64,000 bases of DNA from Protaetiibacter larvae (GTDB lineage: Bacteria > Actinomycetota > Actinomycetes > Actinomycetales > Microbacteriaceae). The translations under genes and the position numbers were made by a program. Of the stretch, positions 42,834-51,771 are shown in pieces. The DNA is taken from assembly GCF_008365275.1 (NCBI RefSeq), contig NZ_CP043504.1, forward strand, positions 1,736,001 through 1,800,000, written 5' to 3'. Position 1 is the stretch's first letter. Every line of letters starts with the position of its first letter. The notes under the pieces were generated by a model. That model was given only the letters and a program-made list of their open reading frames with translations, did not search any database and had not been told where the DNA came from.

Positions 42834-43832
42834 CTACGCGTACCGCGCGAGACCGGCGGCGGCCCACTCCGCGACCGCGCGCCGCGCCTGCTCCGGGGCG
42901 ACGACGCGCACCGTGCCGGGCAGTCCCGCGATGAGCCGCTTGAGCCCGTGGTAGTGCGAGACCCGCAGCGTCGTGCGGATGCGGTCGCCCACCTCGCTCG
43001 TGAGCGCGCCGTCGGGGATGTAGTCGGCGAGCAGCCCGATGACCTCCGGGGCCGCCTCGATGGTCACCTCGAGGTCCTCGTCGGATGGCTCGAAGAGGGT
43101 GTCGGGCAGCCGCACCTCCTCGGGCGTGTGCTCGATCGGCAGCTCCGTGAGCACGAGGTCGCTCATCCGGTCGAAGCGGAAGGTGCGCAGCGCGCGTCTC
43201 AGGTGGCACCAGCCGCGCAGGTACCAGTCGGCGTCGATCGATTCGACGCGCAGCGGGTCGACCTCGCGCTCCTCGCGCTCGCCGCGCGAGTTGAGGTAGC
43301 CGAAGCGCAGCCGCCGCCCCTCGGTGACCGCGCGTCGCACGAGGGCGAGCACGTCGCCGCCCTCGCCGTGCGCCACCGCGAGTTGGCTCGGTTCGGCGGA
43401 TGCCCCGTGCGAGAGCTTCGCGACGAGCCCGCGGAGGGTCGCGCGGTCGGCGTTCTCGGGCAAGGCCTGCAGGTACTGCAGCCCCGCGATGAGCGCGGCC
43501 GCCTCTCGGGCCGAGAAGCGGGGGGCGTCGTCGATGCCGACATGCTGCGTGATGGCGATCTCGTCGTCGTCGAGGAAGGCGTCCCAGTCGATGTCGAAGA
43601 GGTCTTCGTGCTGGTAGGAGGCGGTGTCGCCGGGGATGCCGCTCATGGCGATGAGCGACACCGAGCTGCGCACCTCCTCGGCGGTCACCCCGAAGTGCGC
43701 GGCGGCCTCCCGCACGCTCACCCGGTCGTGCTCGAGCAGCCACGGGACGAGGGCGAGCAGGAAGGCGAGCTTGTCGCGCGCCTGGGGGGCGGGAACCGCC
43801 CGAGAGGGGACGCGATGCCGACGGTCAGCCAT
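42834..43832 (-). CDS. pafC: WYL-domain regulator PafC
   Basis: A 332-residue regulator: winged helix-turn-helix (VSVREAAAHFGVTAEEV, residues 38-60), WYL domain with DADWYLRGWCHLRRALRTFR (about 205-225) and a C-terminal WCX region. With PafB it activates LexA-independent DNA-damage genes in mycobacteria, probably by sensing ssDNA through the WYL domain. It overlaps pafB by 8 bp and precedes tatA as in mycobacteria. Confidence 0.9.
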   Translation of the reverse strand: MADRRHRVPSRAVPAPQARDKLAFLLALVPWLLEHDRVSVREAAAHFGVTAEEVRSSVSLIAMSGIPGDTASYQHEDLFDIDWDAFLDDDEIAITQHVGIDDAPRFSAREAAALIAGLQYLQALPENADRATLRGLVAKLSHGASAEPSQLAVAHGEGGDVLALVRRAVTEGRRLRFGYLNSRGEREEREVDPLRVESIDADWYLRGWCHLRRALRTFRFDRMSDLVLTELPIEHTPEEVRLPDTLFEPSDEDLEVTIEAAPEVIGLLADYIPDGALTSEVGDRIRTTLRVSHYHGLKRLIAGLPGTVRVVAPEQARRAVAEWAAAGLARYA

Positions 43833-44760
43833 GATCGGCCACCGTCTGCCGCAGTCGGGCGATGACGGCCTCGCGCAGGGCGGGCGGGGACACCACGAGC
43901 ACCTCGGGTCCGAACGCCGCAAGCTCGTCGGCGAGGATCGCGAGGTCCACGAAATGCACGCGCAGGATGCCGGGGGCCGTCTCCTCGGTGCCGCGGCGGT
44001 GCGCGAGTCGCACGGCCGCATCCGATCCGGCGCGCACCTCGATCTCGGCGACGCCGGCCTCCCAGATCGCCTCCAGCTCGGCGAGGGCGCGCGCCTTGTG
44101 GTCGCCGGGGCGCTCGGGCGCGGCTTTGCCCGCCGTGACCTTGCCGACGATCCGGCGCAGCAGGAAGGTCTTCTCGTCGCCCGTGGCGAGCTCTTCGGCG
44201 GCCAGGTGCCACCGCCCGTCGTACTGCACGAGGGCCAGCGGGATCACCTCGCGCTCGCGGGCGCGCGGCTCGCCCGGCTTGAGGTATCCGAAGCGCACGA
44301 GCTGCCGACGGTCGATCGCCTGGGTGAGCGGTTCGAACGCGGGGTCGCGCAGGCGCAGCCGGGGCGCGTAGCCGAGCACCGGCTCGTCGGCGGCGATGCC
44401 GAGCGCGCGCAGCTTGACGATCGCCCGCCGCGACTCGGCGTTGAGCGAACCCTCCCGCCAGGCCATCGCGGCGAGGTTGAGCAGCGCGATCTCCTCGCCC
44501 GTGAATCGCACGTCCTCGGGCAGGTCGTAGGCGCCCTTGGGGATGCGGTAGCGCAGGTTGTGGTTGTCGCCGGGCTCGCCGAGCGGCTCGATCGTCTCGA
44601 GCGGCACGCCGAGCTCGCGGATGTCGTCCTTGTCCCGCTCGAACTGCCGCTCGAGGTTCGCGTTGTCGCCGCCCGGCGTGTAGCGCTGGGCGTAGCCGCG
44701 CACGCTCGAGAGGATCTCGGCCTTCGTCAGCCCCGACTCGGTCGCCACGAGGGCGAGCAC
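43825..44760 (-). CDS. pafB: WYL-domain regulator PafB
   Basis: PafC's partner in the mitomycin-type DNA-damage response. The frame reads VATESGLTKAEILSSVRGY (wHTH) then a WYL core with VQYDGRWHLAAEE. The given GTG start (44760) gives 311 residues but drops conserved N-terminal residues. The in-frame codons just upstream encode EDRLFSL, which family members have, yet no ATG, GTG or TTG occurs before the TAG at 44824-44826. Either a rare start is used or the sequence has a small error or indel there. Confidence 0.85.
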   Translation of the reverse strand: MLALVATESGLTKAEILSSVRGYAQRYTPGGDNANLERQFERDKDDIRELGVPLETIEPLGEPGDNHNLRYRIPKGAYDLPEDVRFTGEEIALLNLAAMAWREGSLNAESRRAIVKLRALGIAADEPVLGYAPRLRLRDPAFEPLTQAIDRRQLVRFGYLKPGEPRAREREVIPLALVQYDGRWHLAAEELATGDEKTFLLRRIVGKVTAGKAAPERPGDHKARALAELEAIWEAGVAEIEVRAGSDAAVRLAHRRGTEETAPGILRVHFVDLAILADELAAFGPEVLVVSPPALREAVIARLRQTVADHG

Positions 44761-44823
44761 GAGGCTGAACAGCCGATCCTCGACGGGGACCGGCGCGGGT
44801 GCGGGTTCCGGGCTCGTCGTGGC

Positions 44824-45819
44824 CTACTTCGCGTCAGCGGTGCGCTGGATGCCGAGCACGTCGATGACGTAGATCAGGGTGTCGCCCGCCGTGGTTCCGC
44901 TCGGCCAGGCGCCTTCGCGGTAGGAGTCGTCGGGGGCCACGACCGCGAGCAGCTGCGAGCCGACCTTGGCGCCGACGAGCGCATCGAACACGCCCGGCGT
45001 TACCCCGGTCTGACCGCTCGGGTCGTTCACGACGGGAACCGTCTGCGGCACGCCGTCCCAGGTACTGCTCGTGCTGCGCAGCTGGTCGCCGTCCTTCGGC
45101 CACACCCAGATCGACACGTGCAGGACGGCGTAGTCGCCGTCGCCGAGAGCGGGGCCGCTGCCGGCCTTGATCGTCGCGATGCGGGTCGAGGACGGTGCGT
45201 CGCCCGCCGGGACCGTGATGCCGGGGGTGCCGTTGGGTGCCGTGACGACGTTGGGCATGCCGTCCTGCGGCAGCTGGTTGACGCCGTTCGCCTTGCCGAG
45301 GAAGGTGCCGACGATGTCGATCACGAAGACGATCGTGGCGTCCGGGTCGGAGACGCCGACCGAGCTCGTGTCGACGCCCGAGACGCCCATGGGCGACACG
45401 ATCGAGATCCGGTCGCCGACGCGCGCGCAGGTGAGGGACTCGTAGAGGGCGCCCTCGTCGCCGGCGAGGCCGCGCACGGCGAGCTGGCTGGGGTCGTACT
45501 TGGTCTGCAGCAGCACCGTGCCGGAGGCGCCGTCGATGACGCTCGCCTCGAAGTCCACGACGCCGCGCTGCGGTGTCGGCTCGCCCGTACCCTCGGTGAG
45601 CACGGTGCGCTGGGGGGTCGTGACGGCGATCGGGGCGGGCACGTCGATCGTGGGCTTCGCGGATCCGACCTCGCCCGACGCCGAGATGAGGGCGGATGCG
45701 TCGCCGGGCGCCACCTGCGGGTCGCAATTCGACGCGCCGGGGGCCGAGCAGCCGACCAGTGCCGAGGCGAGCACCGTCACGAGGGCGACGGAACTGACGA
45801 GGGCGGGGATGCGGCGCAC
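44824..45819 (-). CDS. FKBP-type peptidyl-prolyl isomerase lipoprotein
   Basis: A 331-residue exported lipoprotein with lipobox LVGC at about residue 24. Two FKBP-related modules follow; the second keeps VPVVNDPSGQTGVTPGVFDALVGAKVGSQLLAVV-type sequence (blocks GVFDAL and VGSQLLAVV) and ends DTLIYVIDVLGI. The first module is diverged, so enzymatic activity may reside in the second alone. The GTG at 45819 has AGGAAAGAAGG upstream. It follows pafB in reverse order on the strand. Confidence 0.82.
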   Translation of the reverse strand: MRRIPALVSSVALVTVLASALVGCSAPGASNCDPQVAPGDASALISASGEVGSAKPTIDVPAPIAVTTPQRTVLTEGTGEPTPQRGVVDFEASVIDGASGTVLLQTKYDPSQLAVRGLAGDEGALYESLTCARVGDRISIVSPMGVSGVDTSSVGVSDPDATIVFVIDIVGTFLGKANGVNQLPQDGMPNVVTAPNGTPGITVPAGDAPSSTRIATIKAGSGPALGDGDYAVLHVSIWVWPKDGDQLRSTSSTWDGVPQTVPVVNDPSGQTGVTPGVFDALVGAKVGSQLLAVVAPDDSYREGAWPSGTTAGDTLIYVIDVLGIQRTADAK

Positions 45820-45898
45820 GGAGCCTTCTTTCCTGACGGGGGTGCGTGACCTGGCGCGGGCGCACCGAGCGCGCCACGATGCACGAGGCGAGTCGAGT

Positions 45899-46885
45899 CT
45901 ACTGTTCCGCGGCGGGGGTTCCGGCCGTGCCGCCGGTGGTGCGCTCGGCGAGTTGCTGCGCGTCGCGCACCACCCGGCGGATGCGCTTGTCGGTCTTGTC
46001 GCGCACCCCGAGTGCGCCCGGCGTCCACAGCTCGACGTCCTCGTCGCCGTACTCGGTCTTGGAGGCCCGGCGCACCGGGCGCGGGAGCACGGCACCGGGG
46101 GCGAGTCGGCGTGCGGCGATGAGGAACGCCGTGTGGGCGACCATGCGGTGATCCGGGCGGACGGCGAGGCCCTCGACGTGCCAGCCGCGCACGAGCGTCT
46201 CGGTCGAGCTCGGCTCGGTGTACAGCCCCGTCTCGCGGATCGCCTCCGCGACCCGCGAAAGCTGGGTCGCCGTCGCGACGTAGCAGACCAGCACGCCGCC
46301 GGGCGCGAGCGCGTCGGAGACGGCGTCGAGGCATTCCCAGGGGGCGAGCATGTCGAGCACGACGCGGTCGACGGTGCCGGCGTCGACCGCGGTCGGCAGC
46401 ACCTCGGCGAGGTCGCCGATGCCGATCGACCAGTTCGCGGGGGCACTCCCCCGGAACGCCGCGACGTTGTTGCGCGCGACCTCGGCGAACTCCTCACGGC
46501 GCTCGAACGACAGCAGACGTCCCTGGTCGCCGACGGCGCGCAGCAGCCACAGCGACAGCGCCCCCGAGCCGACGCCCGCCTCGACGACCGTCGCGCCGGG
46601 GAAGATGTCGGCGATCCCGAGGATCTGCGCCGCATCCTTCGGGTAGATGATCGCGGCGCCGCGCGGCATCGACATCACGAAATCGGACAGCAGCGGACGC
46701 AGCGCCAGGTAGGCGTCGCCGTTGCTGGCCTCCACGACCGAGCCGTCGGGCAGGCCGATGAGCGTGTCGTGGGCGAGCATGCCGCGATGGGTGTGGAAGA
46801 CCTTGCCCGGCTCGAGCGTGATGGTGTGCAAGCGGTTCTTGGGGCCGGTCAGCTGGACGCGGTCGCCCGCGGCGAAGGCGCTCAT
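45899..46885 (-). CDS. trmI: tRNA (adenine-58-N1) methyltransferase
   Basis: Methylates A58 in the T-loop of tRNA using SAM. The 328-residue protein has the TrmI N-terminal barrel (FHTHRGMLAHDTLIG), a SAM-binding loop VVEAGVGSGALSLWL and the motif IV DRVVLDMLAPWE. Its start overlaps the HAD stop (ATGA). In mycobacteria the same gene lies near the proteasome region, which agrees with the PAC2 gene nearby. Confidence 0.94.
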   Translation of the reverse strand: MSAFAAGDRVQLTGPKNRLHTITLEPGKVFHTHRGMLAHDTLIGLPDGSVVEASNGDAYLALRPLLSDFVMSMPRGAAIIYPKDAAQILGIADIFPGATVVEAGVGSGALSLWLLRAVGDQGRLLSFERREEFAEVARNNVAAFRGSAPANWSIGIGDLAEVLPTAVDAGTVDRVVLDMLAPWECLDAVSDALAPGGVLVCYVATATQLSRVAEAIRETGLYTEPSSTETLVRGWHVEGLAVRPDHRMVAHTAFLIAARRLAPGAVLPRPVRRASKTEYGDEDVELWTPGALGVRDKTDKRIRRVVRDAQQLAERTTGGTAGTPAAEQ

Positions 46886-47598
46886 CGCACCGCCCCGTCC
46901 GCGAGCCGGGTCGCGTGCGCGGCCGCGAGCGCGGCGAGGCCGACGCCGTCGAGTCCGTTCGGCAGCAGCGTGTAGGCCTCGTCGGCGGGGAGGGGCACGT
47001 GGAAGGGCACCGCGACGGTCGTCGTGCCCGCGGCGACCGCCGAGGCGACGCCGGGCTCGGAGTCCTCGATCGCGACACAGTCGGCCGCATCCACCCCGAG
47101 CAGCTCGGCGGCGCGCAGGTACGGCTCGGGGAACGGCTTCGGCTGCTCGACTTCGTCGCCCGCGACGATCGCGTCGAAGGCGGGGCCGCCGAGCTCGTGC
47201 TCGAGAGCCGCCTCGATGCGGTCGGCCATCCGCCGCACCGACATCGTGACGAGGGCGGTCGGGATGCCGGCGGCGCGCACCTCGGCGAGCAGTTCGCGCG
47301 CCCCCGGGCGCCACGGCACGTGCTCGGCGATCTGATCCATCACGCGGTCGGTGAGGATCGTGATGATCTCCTCCGCCGAGAGTCCCACACCGTGCGACTG
47401 CAGCACGGCCGCCGAGGCGTGCAGGCCGTTCCCGACGAGGCCGATCGCGTCGGCGTGCGTCCAGGTGCCGCCCCAGGAGGTGACGAGCTCGCCCTCGGCG
47501 CGCATCCAGTACGGCTCCGTGTCGACGAGGGTGCCGTCCATGTCCCAGAGCACGGCGGCGACTCGGGCGGGGCTCGGCTCAAGGATCGGCGTGCTCAC
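46882..47598 (-). CDS. HAD-superfamily phosphatase (subfamily IA, CbbY-like)
   Basis: A 238-residue HAD hydrolase. Motif I is DMDGTLVDTE, motif II VTMS, and the C-terminal motifs are KPFPEPY and EDSEPG. Members dephosphorylate sugar phosphates or act as beta-phosphoglucomutases; which applies is unclear. The GTG at 47598 lies 7-8 nt after TAGACT, so it may be leaderless. It diverges from the PAC2 gene. Confidence 0.9.
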   Translation of the reverse strand: MSTPILEPSPARVAAVLWDMDGTLVDTEPYWMRAEGELVTSWGGTWTHADAIGLVGNGLHASAAVLQSHGVGLSAEEIITILTDRVMDQIAEHVPWRPGARELLAEVRAAGIPTALVTMSVRRMADRIEAALEHELGGPAFDAIVAGDEVEQPKPFPEPYLRAAELLGVDAADCVAIEDSEPGVASAVAAGTTTVAVPFHVPLPADEAYTLLPNGLDGVGLAALAAAHATRLADGAVR

Positions 47599-47665
47599 GA
47601 CGGGCAAGTCTACGGGCGCGGTCCTATCCTGAGGTGAGCGCCCGTGCGGGCGGAGAGGCGGAACG

Positions 47666-48520
47666 GTGACGGAAGGTTCGGACGACTGGGGCCACGGCGG
47701 CTCGACGCTCGTCGTCGCCTTCGAGGGCTGGAACGATGCGGGCGAGGCGGCGTCGAGCGCCGTGAGGGCGCTGCGTGACCAGCTCGAGCTCGCCCCCATG
47801 GTCGAGGTGGACCCCGAGGACTACTTCGACTACCAGTTCAACCGTCCCCTCATCGGCTTCGACGACAACGGCGAACGCCTCATCTCCTGGCCGAGCGTGA
47901 CGCTGTCCGGCCCGGTCGATCGCGGTGCCGGCATCCACGTGCTGCTCGGCACCGAGCCGTCGCGCGGTTGGAAGACCTTCACCGAGGAGGTGCTCGACGC
48001 CATCTCGGTCGCCGGCATCGAGCGCATCGTGTTCATCGGCGCGATGCTCGCGGATGTGCCGCACACCCGGCCGATCTCGGTGTTCGCCTCGAGCGAGAAC
48101 GTCTCGGTGCGCGAACGGTTCTCCCTCGAGCGCTCGAGCTACGAGGGCCCCGTCGGCATCATCTCGGTGCTCGCGGATGCGGCGGAGCGCTCCGGGATCC
48201 CGACGATCGCCGTCTGGGCGTCCGTGCCGCACTACGTGCACAACGCGCCGTCCCCCAAGGCGACCCTCGCGCTCATCGAGCAGCTCGAGGAGTTCATCGA
48301 GGTGCGCATCGAGCGCGGTTCGCTCGTGGAGGACGCCGAGGCCTGGGAGAAGGGCATCGACGCGCTCGCGAGCGACGACGACGACATGTCGGCCTACATC
48401 GAGCAGCTCGAGCAGGCGCGCGACACGGTCGACTCCCCCGAGGCCTCCGGCGACGCGATCGCCGAGGAGTTCGAGCGCTACCTGCGCAAGCGCGACGGGG
48501 ACCAGCCCCCCGCGCCGTAG
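47666..48520 (+). CDS. PAC2 (proteasome assembly chaperone) family protein
   Basis: A 284-residue PAC2/DUF75 protein common in actinobacteria. It shows STLVVAFEGWNDAGEAAS at the start and YEGPVGIISVL near residue 175. The GTG at 47666 follows GGAGAGGCGG. The bacterial role is not firmly known. It is convergent with uppP, with a palindrome between. Confidence 0.88.
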   Translation: MTEGSDDWGHGGSTLVVAFEGWNDAGEAASSAVRALRDQLELAPMVEVDPEDYFDYQFNRPLIGFDDNGERLISWPSVTLSGPVDRGAGIHVLLGTEPSRGWKTFTEEVLDAISVAGIERIVFIGAMLADVPHTRPISVFASSENVSVRERFSLERSSYEGPVGIISVLADAAERSGIPTIAVWASVPHYVHNAPSPKATLALIEQLEEFIEVRIERGSLVEDAEAWEKGIDALASDDDDMSAYIEQLEQARDTVDSPEASGDAIAEEFERYLRKRDGDQPPAP

Positions 48521-48525
48521 GGGAT

Positions 48526-48561
48526 GGTTTCGATACGCCCGCTTCGCGGCGTATCGGAACC
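48526..48561. repeat. Palindromic repeat between convergent PAC2 and uppP
   Basis: GGTTTCGATACGC (48526-48538) pairs with GCGTATCGGAACC (48549-48561), leaving one G-T wobble and a CCGCTTCGCG loop. Related GATACGCC/CTTCGCGG palindromes are frequent in Microbacteriaceae gene ends. It probably ends both transcripts. Confidence 0.7.
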
Positions 48562-48563
48562 GG

Positions 48564-49412
48564 CTACGGCTGCAGCACGTCCGTCGACAGCAGCACGATG
48601 AGCACCCCGCCGAGCAGCAGGCGGTAGATCACGAACGGCAGGAACGACCGCTTCGAGATGTACCGCATGAGGAACGCGATCACGGCCCAGCCCACCCCGA
48701 AGGCGACGATCGTGGCGACCGCGGTCGGCAGCGCACCGTAGGCGTTCTCGGCCGGGTCGCGGAACGAGGTGACGAGCTCGTAGAGGCCGCTGCCGAACAC
48801 GGCGGGCACCGCGAGCAGGAACGAGTACCGGGCGGCCGCGGGCCGCGTGTACCCGAGGGCGAGCCCCGCGCTCGTGGAGGCGCCCGAACGGCTCACCCCG
48901 GGGATGAGGGCGAGCATCTGCGCGATGCCGATCAGGATGCCGTCGCGGTAGGAGAGCTCGGTGAGCTCTTTGCTGCGGCGGCCCAGCCAGTCGGCGAGGC
49001 CCAGCAGGATGCCGAACACGATGAGCACGATCGCCACGATCCACAGCGAGCGGAAGGTGCTGCGGATCGAGTCCTGCAGGAAGTAGCCCGCGAGCACGAT
49101 CGGGATGGTTCCGATGATGATGAGCCACCCCATCCGCACATCCGCGTCGCCCTTCTGGATGCCGGCCGAGTGGGTGCCGCCCTTCGCGCCGAAGGAGCGG
49201 AACCACTTGCCGATGATGCGGGTGATGTCCTTCCAGAAGTAGATGAGCACCGCGGTCTCGGTGCCGAGCTGGGTGATGGCGGTGAAGGTCGCGCCGGGGT
49301 CCCCCCAGCCGGCCACGTCGCCGAGGATGCGCAGGTGCGCGCTCGAGGAGATCGGGAGGAACTCGGTGAGGCCCTGCACGAGGCCGAGGATGATCGCTTG
49401 GAGGAAGTCCAC
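48564..49412 (-). CDS. uppP: Undecaprenyl-diphosphatase
   Basis: Recycles undecaprenyl diphosphate to the lipid carrier for peptidoglycan synthesis; over-expression gives bacitracin resistance. The 282-residue, eight-helix protein has the family motifs GLVQGLTEFLPISSSAHL (as blocks GLVQGLTEFLP, SSSAHL) and PGVSRSGAST. It is followed by the M20 gene on the same strand. Confidence 0.95.
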   Translation of the reverse strand: MDFLQAIILGLVQGLTEFLPISSSAHLRILGDVAGWGDPGATFTAITQLGTETAVLIYFWKDITRIIGKWFRSFGAKGGTHSAGIQKGDADVRMGWLIIIGTIPIVLAGYFLQDSIRSTFRSLWIVAIVLIVFGILLGLADWLGRRSKELTELSYRDGILIGIAQMLALIPGVSRSGASTSAGLALGYTRPAAARYSFLLAVPAVFGSGLYELVTSFRDPAENAYGALPTAVATIVAFGVGWAVIAFLMRYISKRSFLPFVIYRLLLGGVLIVLLSTDVLQP

Positions 49413-49442
49413 GGGGTCCGATTCTGTCAGCGCGGGCGGGGG

Positions 49443-50738
49443 TCAGGCGTCGAGGAGCAGCTCGGTGAGCACGGCGCGTCCGAAGGCGAGGGCGTCGAGC
49501 GGGACCCGCTCGTCGACGCCGTGGAACATCGCCGGGAAGTCGAGTCCCGGGCCGAGGCGCAGCGGGGCGAAGCCGTAGCCGGTGATGCCGAGCACGCTGA
49601 GCGCCTTGTTGTCGGTGCCGCCCGAGAGCAGGTAGGGCAGCACGGCCGCCCCGGGGTCGTGGCGCTGCAGCGCGCCCACCATGCGCTCCACAAGGGCACC
49701 CGAGAACGGGTTCTCGAGGCCCACATCGTGGTGCACGACCTCGATCTCGATCTCCGGGCCGACGAGCTCGCGCAGCTGCTCGAGCACGGCCTCCTCCTGG
49801 CCGGCGAAGGGGCGCACGTCCACGAGCGCCTCGGCACGATCCGGGATGACGTTGTGCTTGTAGCCGGCCTCGAGCACCGTCGGGTTGGAGGTGGTGCGCA
49901 CGGTCGAGCGCAGGAAGCCCGCGGCGACGCCGGTGCGCTCGATGAGGTCCACCGCATCCTCCCCGGGGGCGGCGTCGAGCAGGCGGCGCACCTCGGCGAG
50001 CATGGCCGTGGTGGTCGGGCCGAACTGCACGGGCCACTCGTGGCGCCCGACGCGGGCGATCGCCTCGGCGAGCTTCGTGACGGCGTTGTCGTGGATGACG
50101 CGCGAGCCGTGCGCCGCGACCCCGCGGGCGACGAGGCGGATCCAGACGAGCGCCTTCTCCCCCGTCTGCAGCAGGTAGGCGCGCTTCCCGGCGAGCTCGA
50201 TCGAGTAGCCGCCCACCTCGCTGATGGCCTCGGTGGCGCCGGCGAAGAGCTCGGGATGGTGCGCGACGAGGTGGTGCGAGCCGTACACGCCGCCGTTCTC
50301 CTCGTCGGAGAAGAACGCCACCACGAGGTCCCGCGCCGGGCGGCGCCCCGAACGCAGGATGTCGCCGAGGCTCGTGAGGATCATGGCGTCCATGTCCTTC
50401 ATGTCGACGGCGCCGCGGCCCCACAGCATCCCGTCGCGGATCTCGCCCCCGAAGGGGTCGACGCTCCAGTTCGCGGGGTCGGCGGGCACGACGTCGAGGT
50501 GACCGTGCACGACGAGGGCGGGGCGGCTCGGGTCGGCGCCCTCGACGCGGGCGACGACGCTCGTGCGGCGTGGTGCCGCGTCGATCAGCACCGGGTCGAG
50601 CCCGAGCGAGCGCAGCTCCGCCTCGACGTACTCGGCCGCCTCCGTCTCGCCTGTCGCGCGACCGGCACCCCAGTTGGTGGTGTCGAAGCGGATGAGGTCG
50701 CGGGCGATCCGGGCGGTGTCCTCGAGTGCGCCGTCCAT
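49443..50738 (-). CDS. M20/M25/M40 family metallopeptidase
   Basis: A 431-residue zinc hydrolase related to DapE/ArgE. Metal and catalytic motifs are VVHGHLDVVPADP, GRGAVDMKDMDA and FFSDEENGGVYG. A dimerisation domain occupies roughly residues 195-315. The substrate may be a dipeptide or N-acyl amino acid. It lies upstream of uppP on the same strand and diverges from tRNA-Leu. Confidence 0.9.
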   Translation of the reverse strand: MDGALEDTARIARDLIRFDTTNWGAGRATGETEAAEYVEAELRSLGLDPVLIDAAPRRTSVVARVEGADPSRPALVVHGHLDVVPADPANWSVDPFGGEIRDGMLWGRGAVDMKDMDAMILTSLGDILRSGRRPARDLVVAFFSDEENGGVYGSHHLVAHHPELFAGATEAISEVGGYSIELAGKRAYLLQTGEKALVWIRLVARGVAAHGSRVIHDNAVTKLAEAIARVGRHEWPVQFGPTTTAMLAEVRRLLDAAPGEDAVDLIERTGVAAGFLRSTVRTTSNPTVLEAGYKHNVIPDRAEALVDVRPFAGQEEAVLEQLRELVGPEIEIEVVHHDVGLENPFSGALVERMVGALQRHDPGAAVLPYLLSGGTDNKALSVLGITGYGFAPLRLGPGLDFPAMFHGVDERVPLDALAFGRAVLTELLLDA

Positions 50739-50839
50739 GCGACCACGCTACCGGTCGCGCTCGCGGGCGGGCGTGCGTCGAGCGCCCCCTGCAGCCGTGC
50801 TAATGTCTATCTTCGGTTCTCGTGATGAGAATCGCACTC

Positions 50840-50924
50840 GCGCGGGTGGCGGAATTGGCAGACGCGCTAGCTTGAGGTGCTAGTGCCCGTATAGGGCGTG
50901 GGGGTTCAAGTCCCCCCTCGCGCA
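50840..50924 (+). tRNA. tRNA-Leu (anticodon GAG)
   Basis: An 85-nt class II tRNA. The acceptor stem GCGCGGG pairs with CTCGCGC, and the discriminator base is A at 50924 with no encoded CCA. The anticodon loop CTTGAGG carries GAG. A long variable arm follows, and the T arm includes GGTTCAAGTCC. A rho-independent terminator starts 10 nt downstream. Confidence 0.95.
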
Positions 50925-50933
50925 CGCGAGTCG

Positions 50934-50963
50934 AAGGCCCCGGATCGTTGATCCGGGGCCTTT
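50934..50963 (+). terminator. Terminator after tRNA-Leu
   Basis: AAGGCCCCGGAT (50934-50945) pairs fully with ATCCGGGGCCTT (50951-50962) across a 5-nt loop, followed by TTT. It is a 12-bp perfect stem, the best intrinsic terminator in the window. Confidence 0.85.
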
Positions 50964-50973
50964 ACCCTTGCCC

Positions 50974-51018
50974 GCACTGTCTGCCCCAGCGCTGTCTGCC
51001 CCAGCACTGTCTGCCCCA
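50974..51018 (+). repeat. 15-bp direct tandem repeat, three copies
   Basis: Three adjacent copies of GCACTGTCTGCCCCA (one with G for A) span 50974-51018, and a fourth partial copy GCACTG follows. It lies in the gap between the tRNA terminator and the cold-shock gene. Confidence 0.8.
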
Positions 51019-51088
51019 GCACTGGGGTGCCCCGCTCCTGGCGCGGCACTGTGCCGCTCAGTCCGCCGGACGTAACATCCTCTGCAAG

Positions 51089-51718
51089 ATGAAACCCGGC
51101 CCCGTGCGCATGAAAGGCGTGCTGACGACCTGGAACGACGACCGAGGATTCGGCTTCGTCGCCCCCGCCGTCGGCGGGCCGGACGTGTTCGTGCACATCT
51201 CGGCGTTCCCCGAGGGCGCCCTGCGTCCGGTCGAGGGCGACGAGGTCGGCTACGAGCTGGAGTTCTCCCCCGACGGCAAGCCGCGTGCGGCGCGGGCGCA
51301 GACCCTCCGGCACGTGCCGGCGCCGGCACGGGTGCGCCGCCCCAACCCGCCGCAGCGTTCGAGCAGGCTCGGTTATGTGGCGATCCTGGCGTTCGGCTGC
51401 ATCGTGTTCGTGCGGGCGCTCGTGCATCCGCTGCCGTTCTGGGTGGCGGTGCTGTACGGCGGGGCGAGCGTCGTGACGTTCATCGCCTACGCCGTCGACA
51501 AGCGTGCCGCGCAGACCGACAACTGGCGGGTGCCCGAGGGCTCGCTGCTCGCCCTCGGGGTGATCGGCGGCTGGCCGGGGGCGATCGTGGCGCAGCAGGT
51601 GCTGCGGCACAAGACCCTCAAGGCGAGCTTCCAGTGGGCGTTCTGGATCTCGGTCGTCGTGAACGTGCTGGGGTTCGCGGCGCTGTCGTGGCTTGCGGCG
51701 CTGCCGTCCGAGCTCTGA
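51089..51718 (+). CDS. Cold-shock domain plus DUF1294 membrane protein
   Basis: A 209-residue fusion. Residues ~8-75 form a cold-shock domain with RNP-type motifs GFGFV and DVFVHI, which would bind single-stranded nucleic acid. A basic linker leads to a DUF1294 domain with about three or four helices (residues ~95-205; YAVDKRAAQ is the conserved polar block). The ATG at 51089 is chosen; TAACAT (51073-51078) is a near -10. An internal ATG at 51110 is also possible. Confidence 0.85.
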   Translation: MKPGPVRMKGVLTTWNDDRGFGFVAPAVGGPDVFVHISAFPEGALRPVEGDEVGYELEFSPDGKPRAARAQTLRHVPAPARVRRPNPPQRSSRLGYVAILAFGCIVFVRALVHPLPFWVAVLYGGASVVTFIAYAVDKRAAQTDNWRVPEGSLLALGVIGGWPGAIVAQQVLRHKTLKASFQWAFWISVVVNVLGFAALSWLAALPSEL

Positions 51719-51755
51719 GAGCGCTCCTTCCCGCTGTCGTCCGCGCGGCGTAGCA

Positions 51756-51771
51756 TCGAACGCATGTTCGA
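51756..51771. promoter_or_regulatory. LexA (SOS) box overlapping imuA' start
   Basis: TCGAACGCATGTTCGA is 16 nt with perfect TCGAAC/GTTCGA arms, the actinobacterial SOS box. The imuA' ATG (51764) is its central ATG. LexA binding would sit on the start site and on TAGCAT (51751-51756). Confidence 0.85.

Noticed and set aside
50974-51018. CRISPR-like array
   Set aside because: The repeats are 15 bp and adjacent with no spacers, and there are no cas genes nearby.
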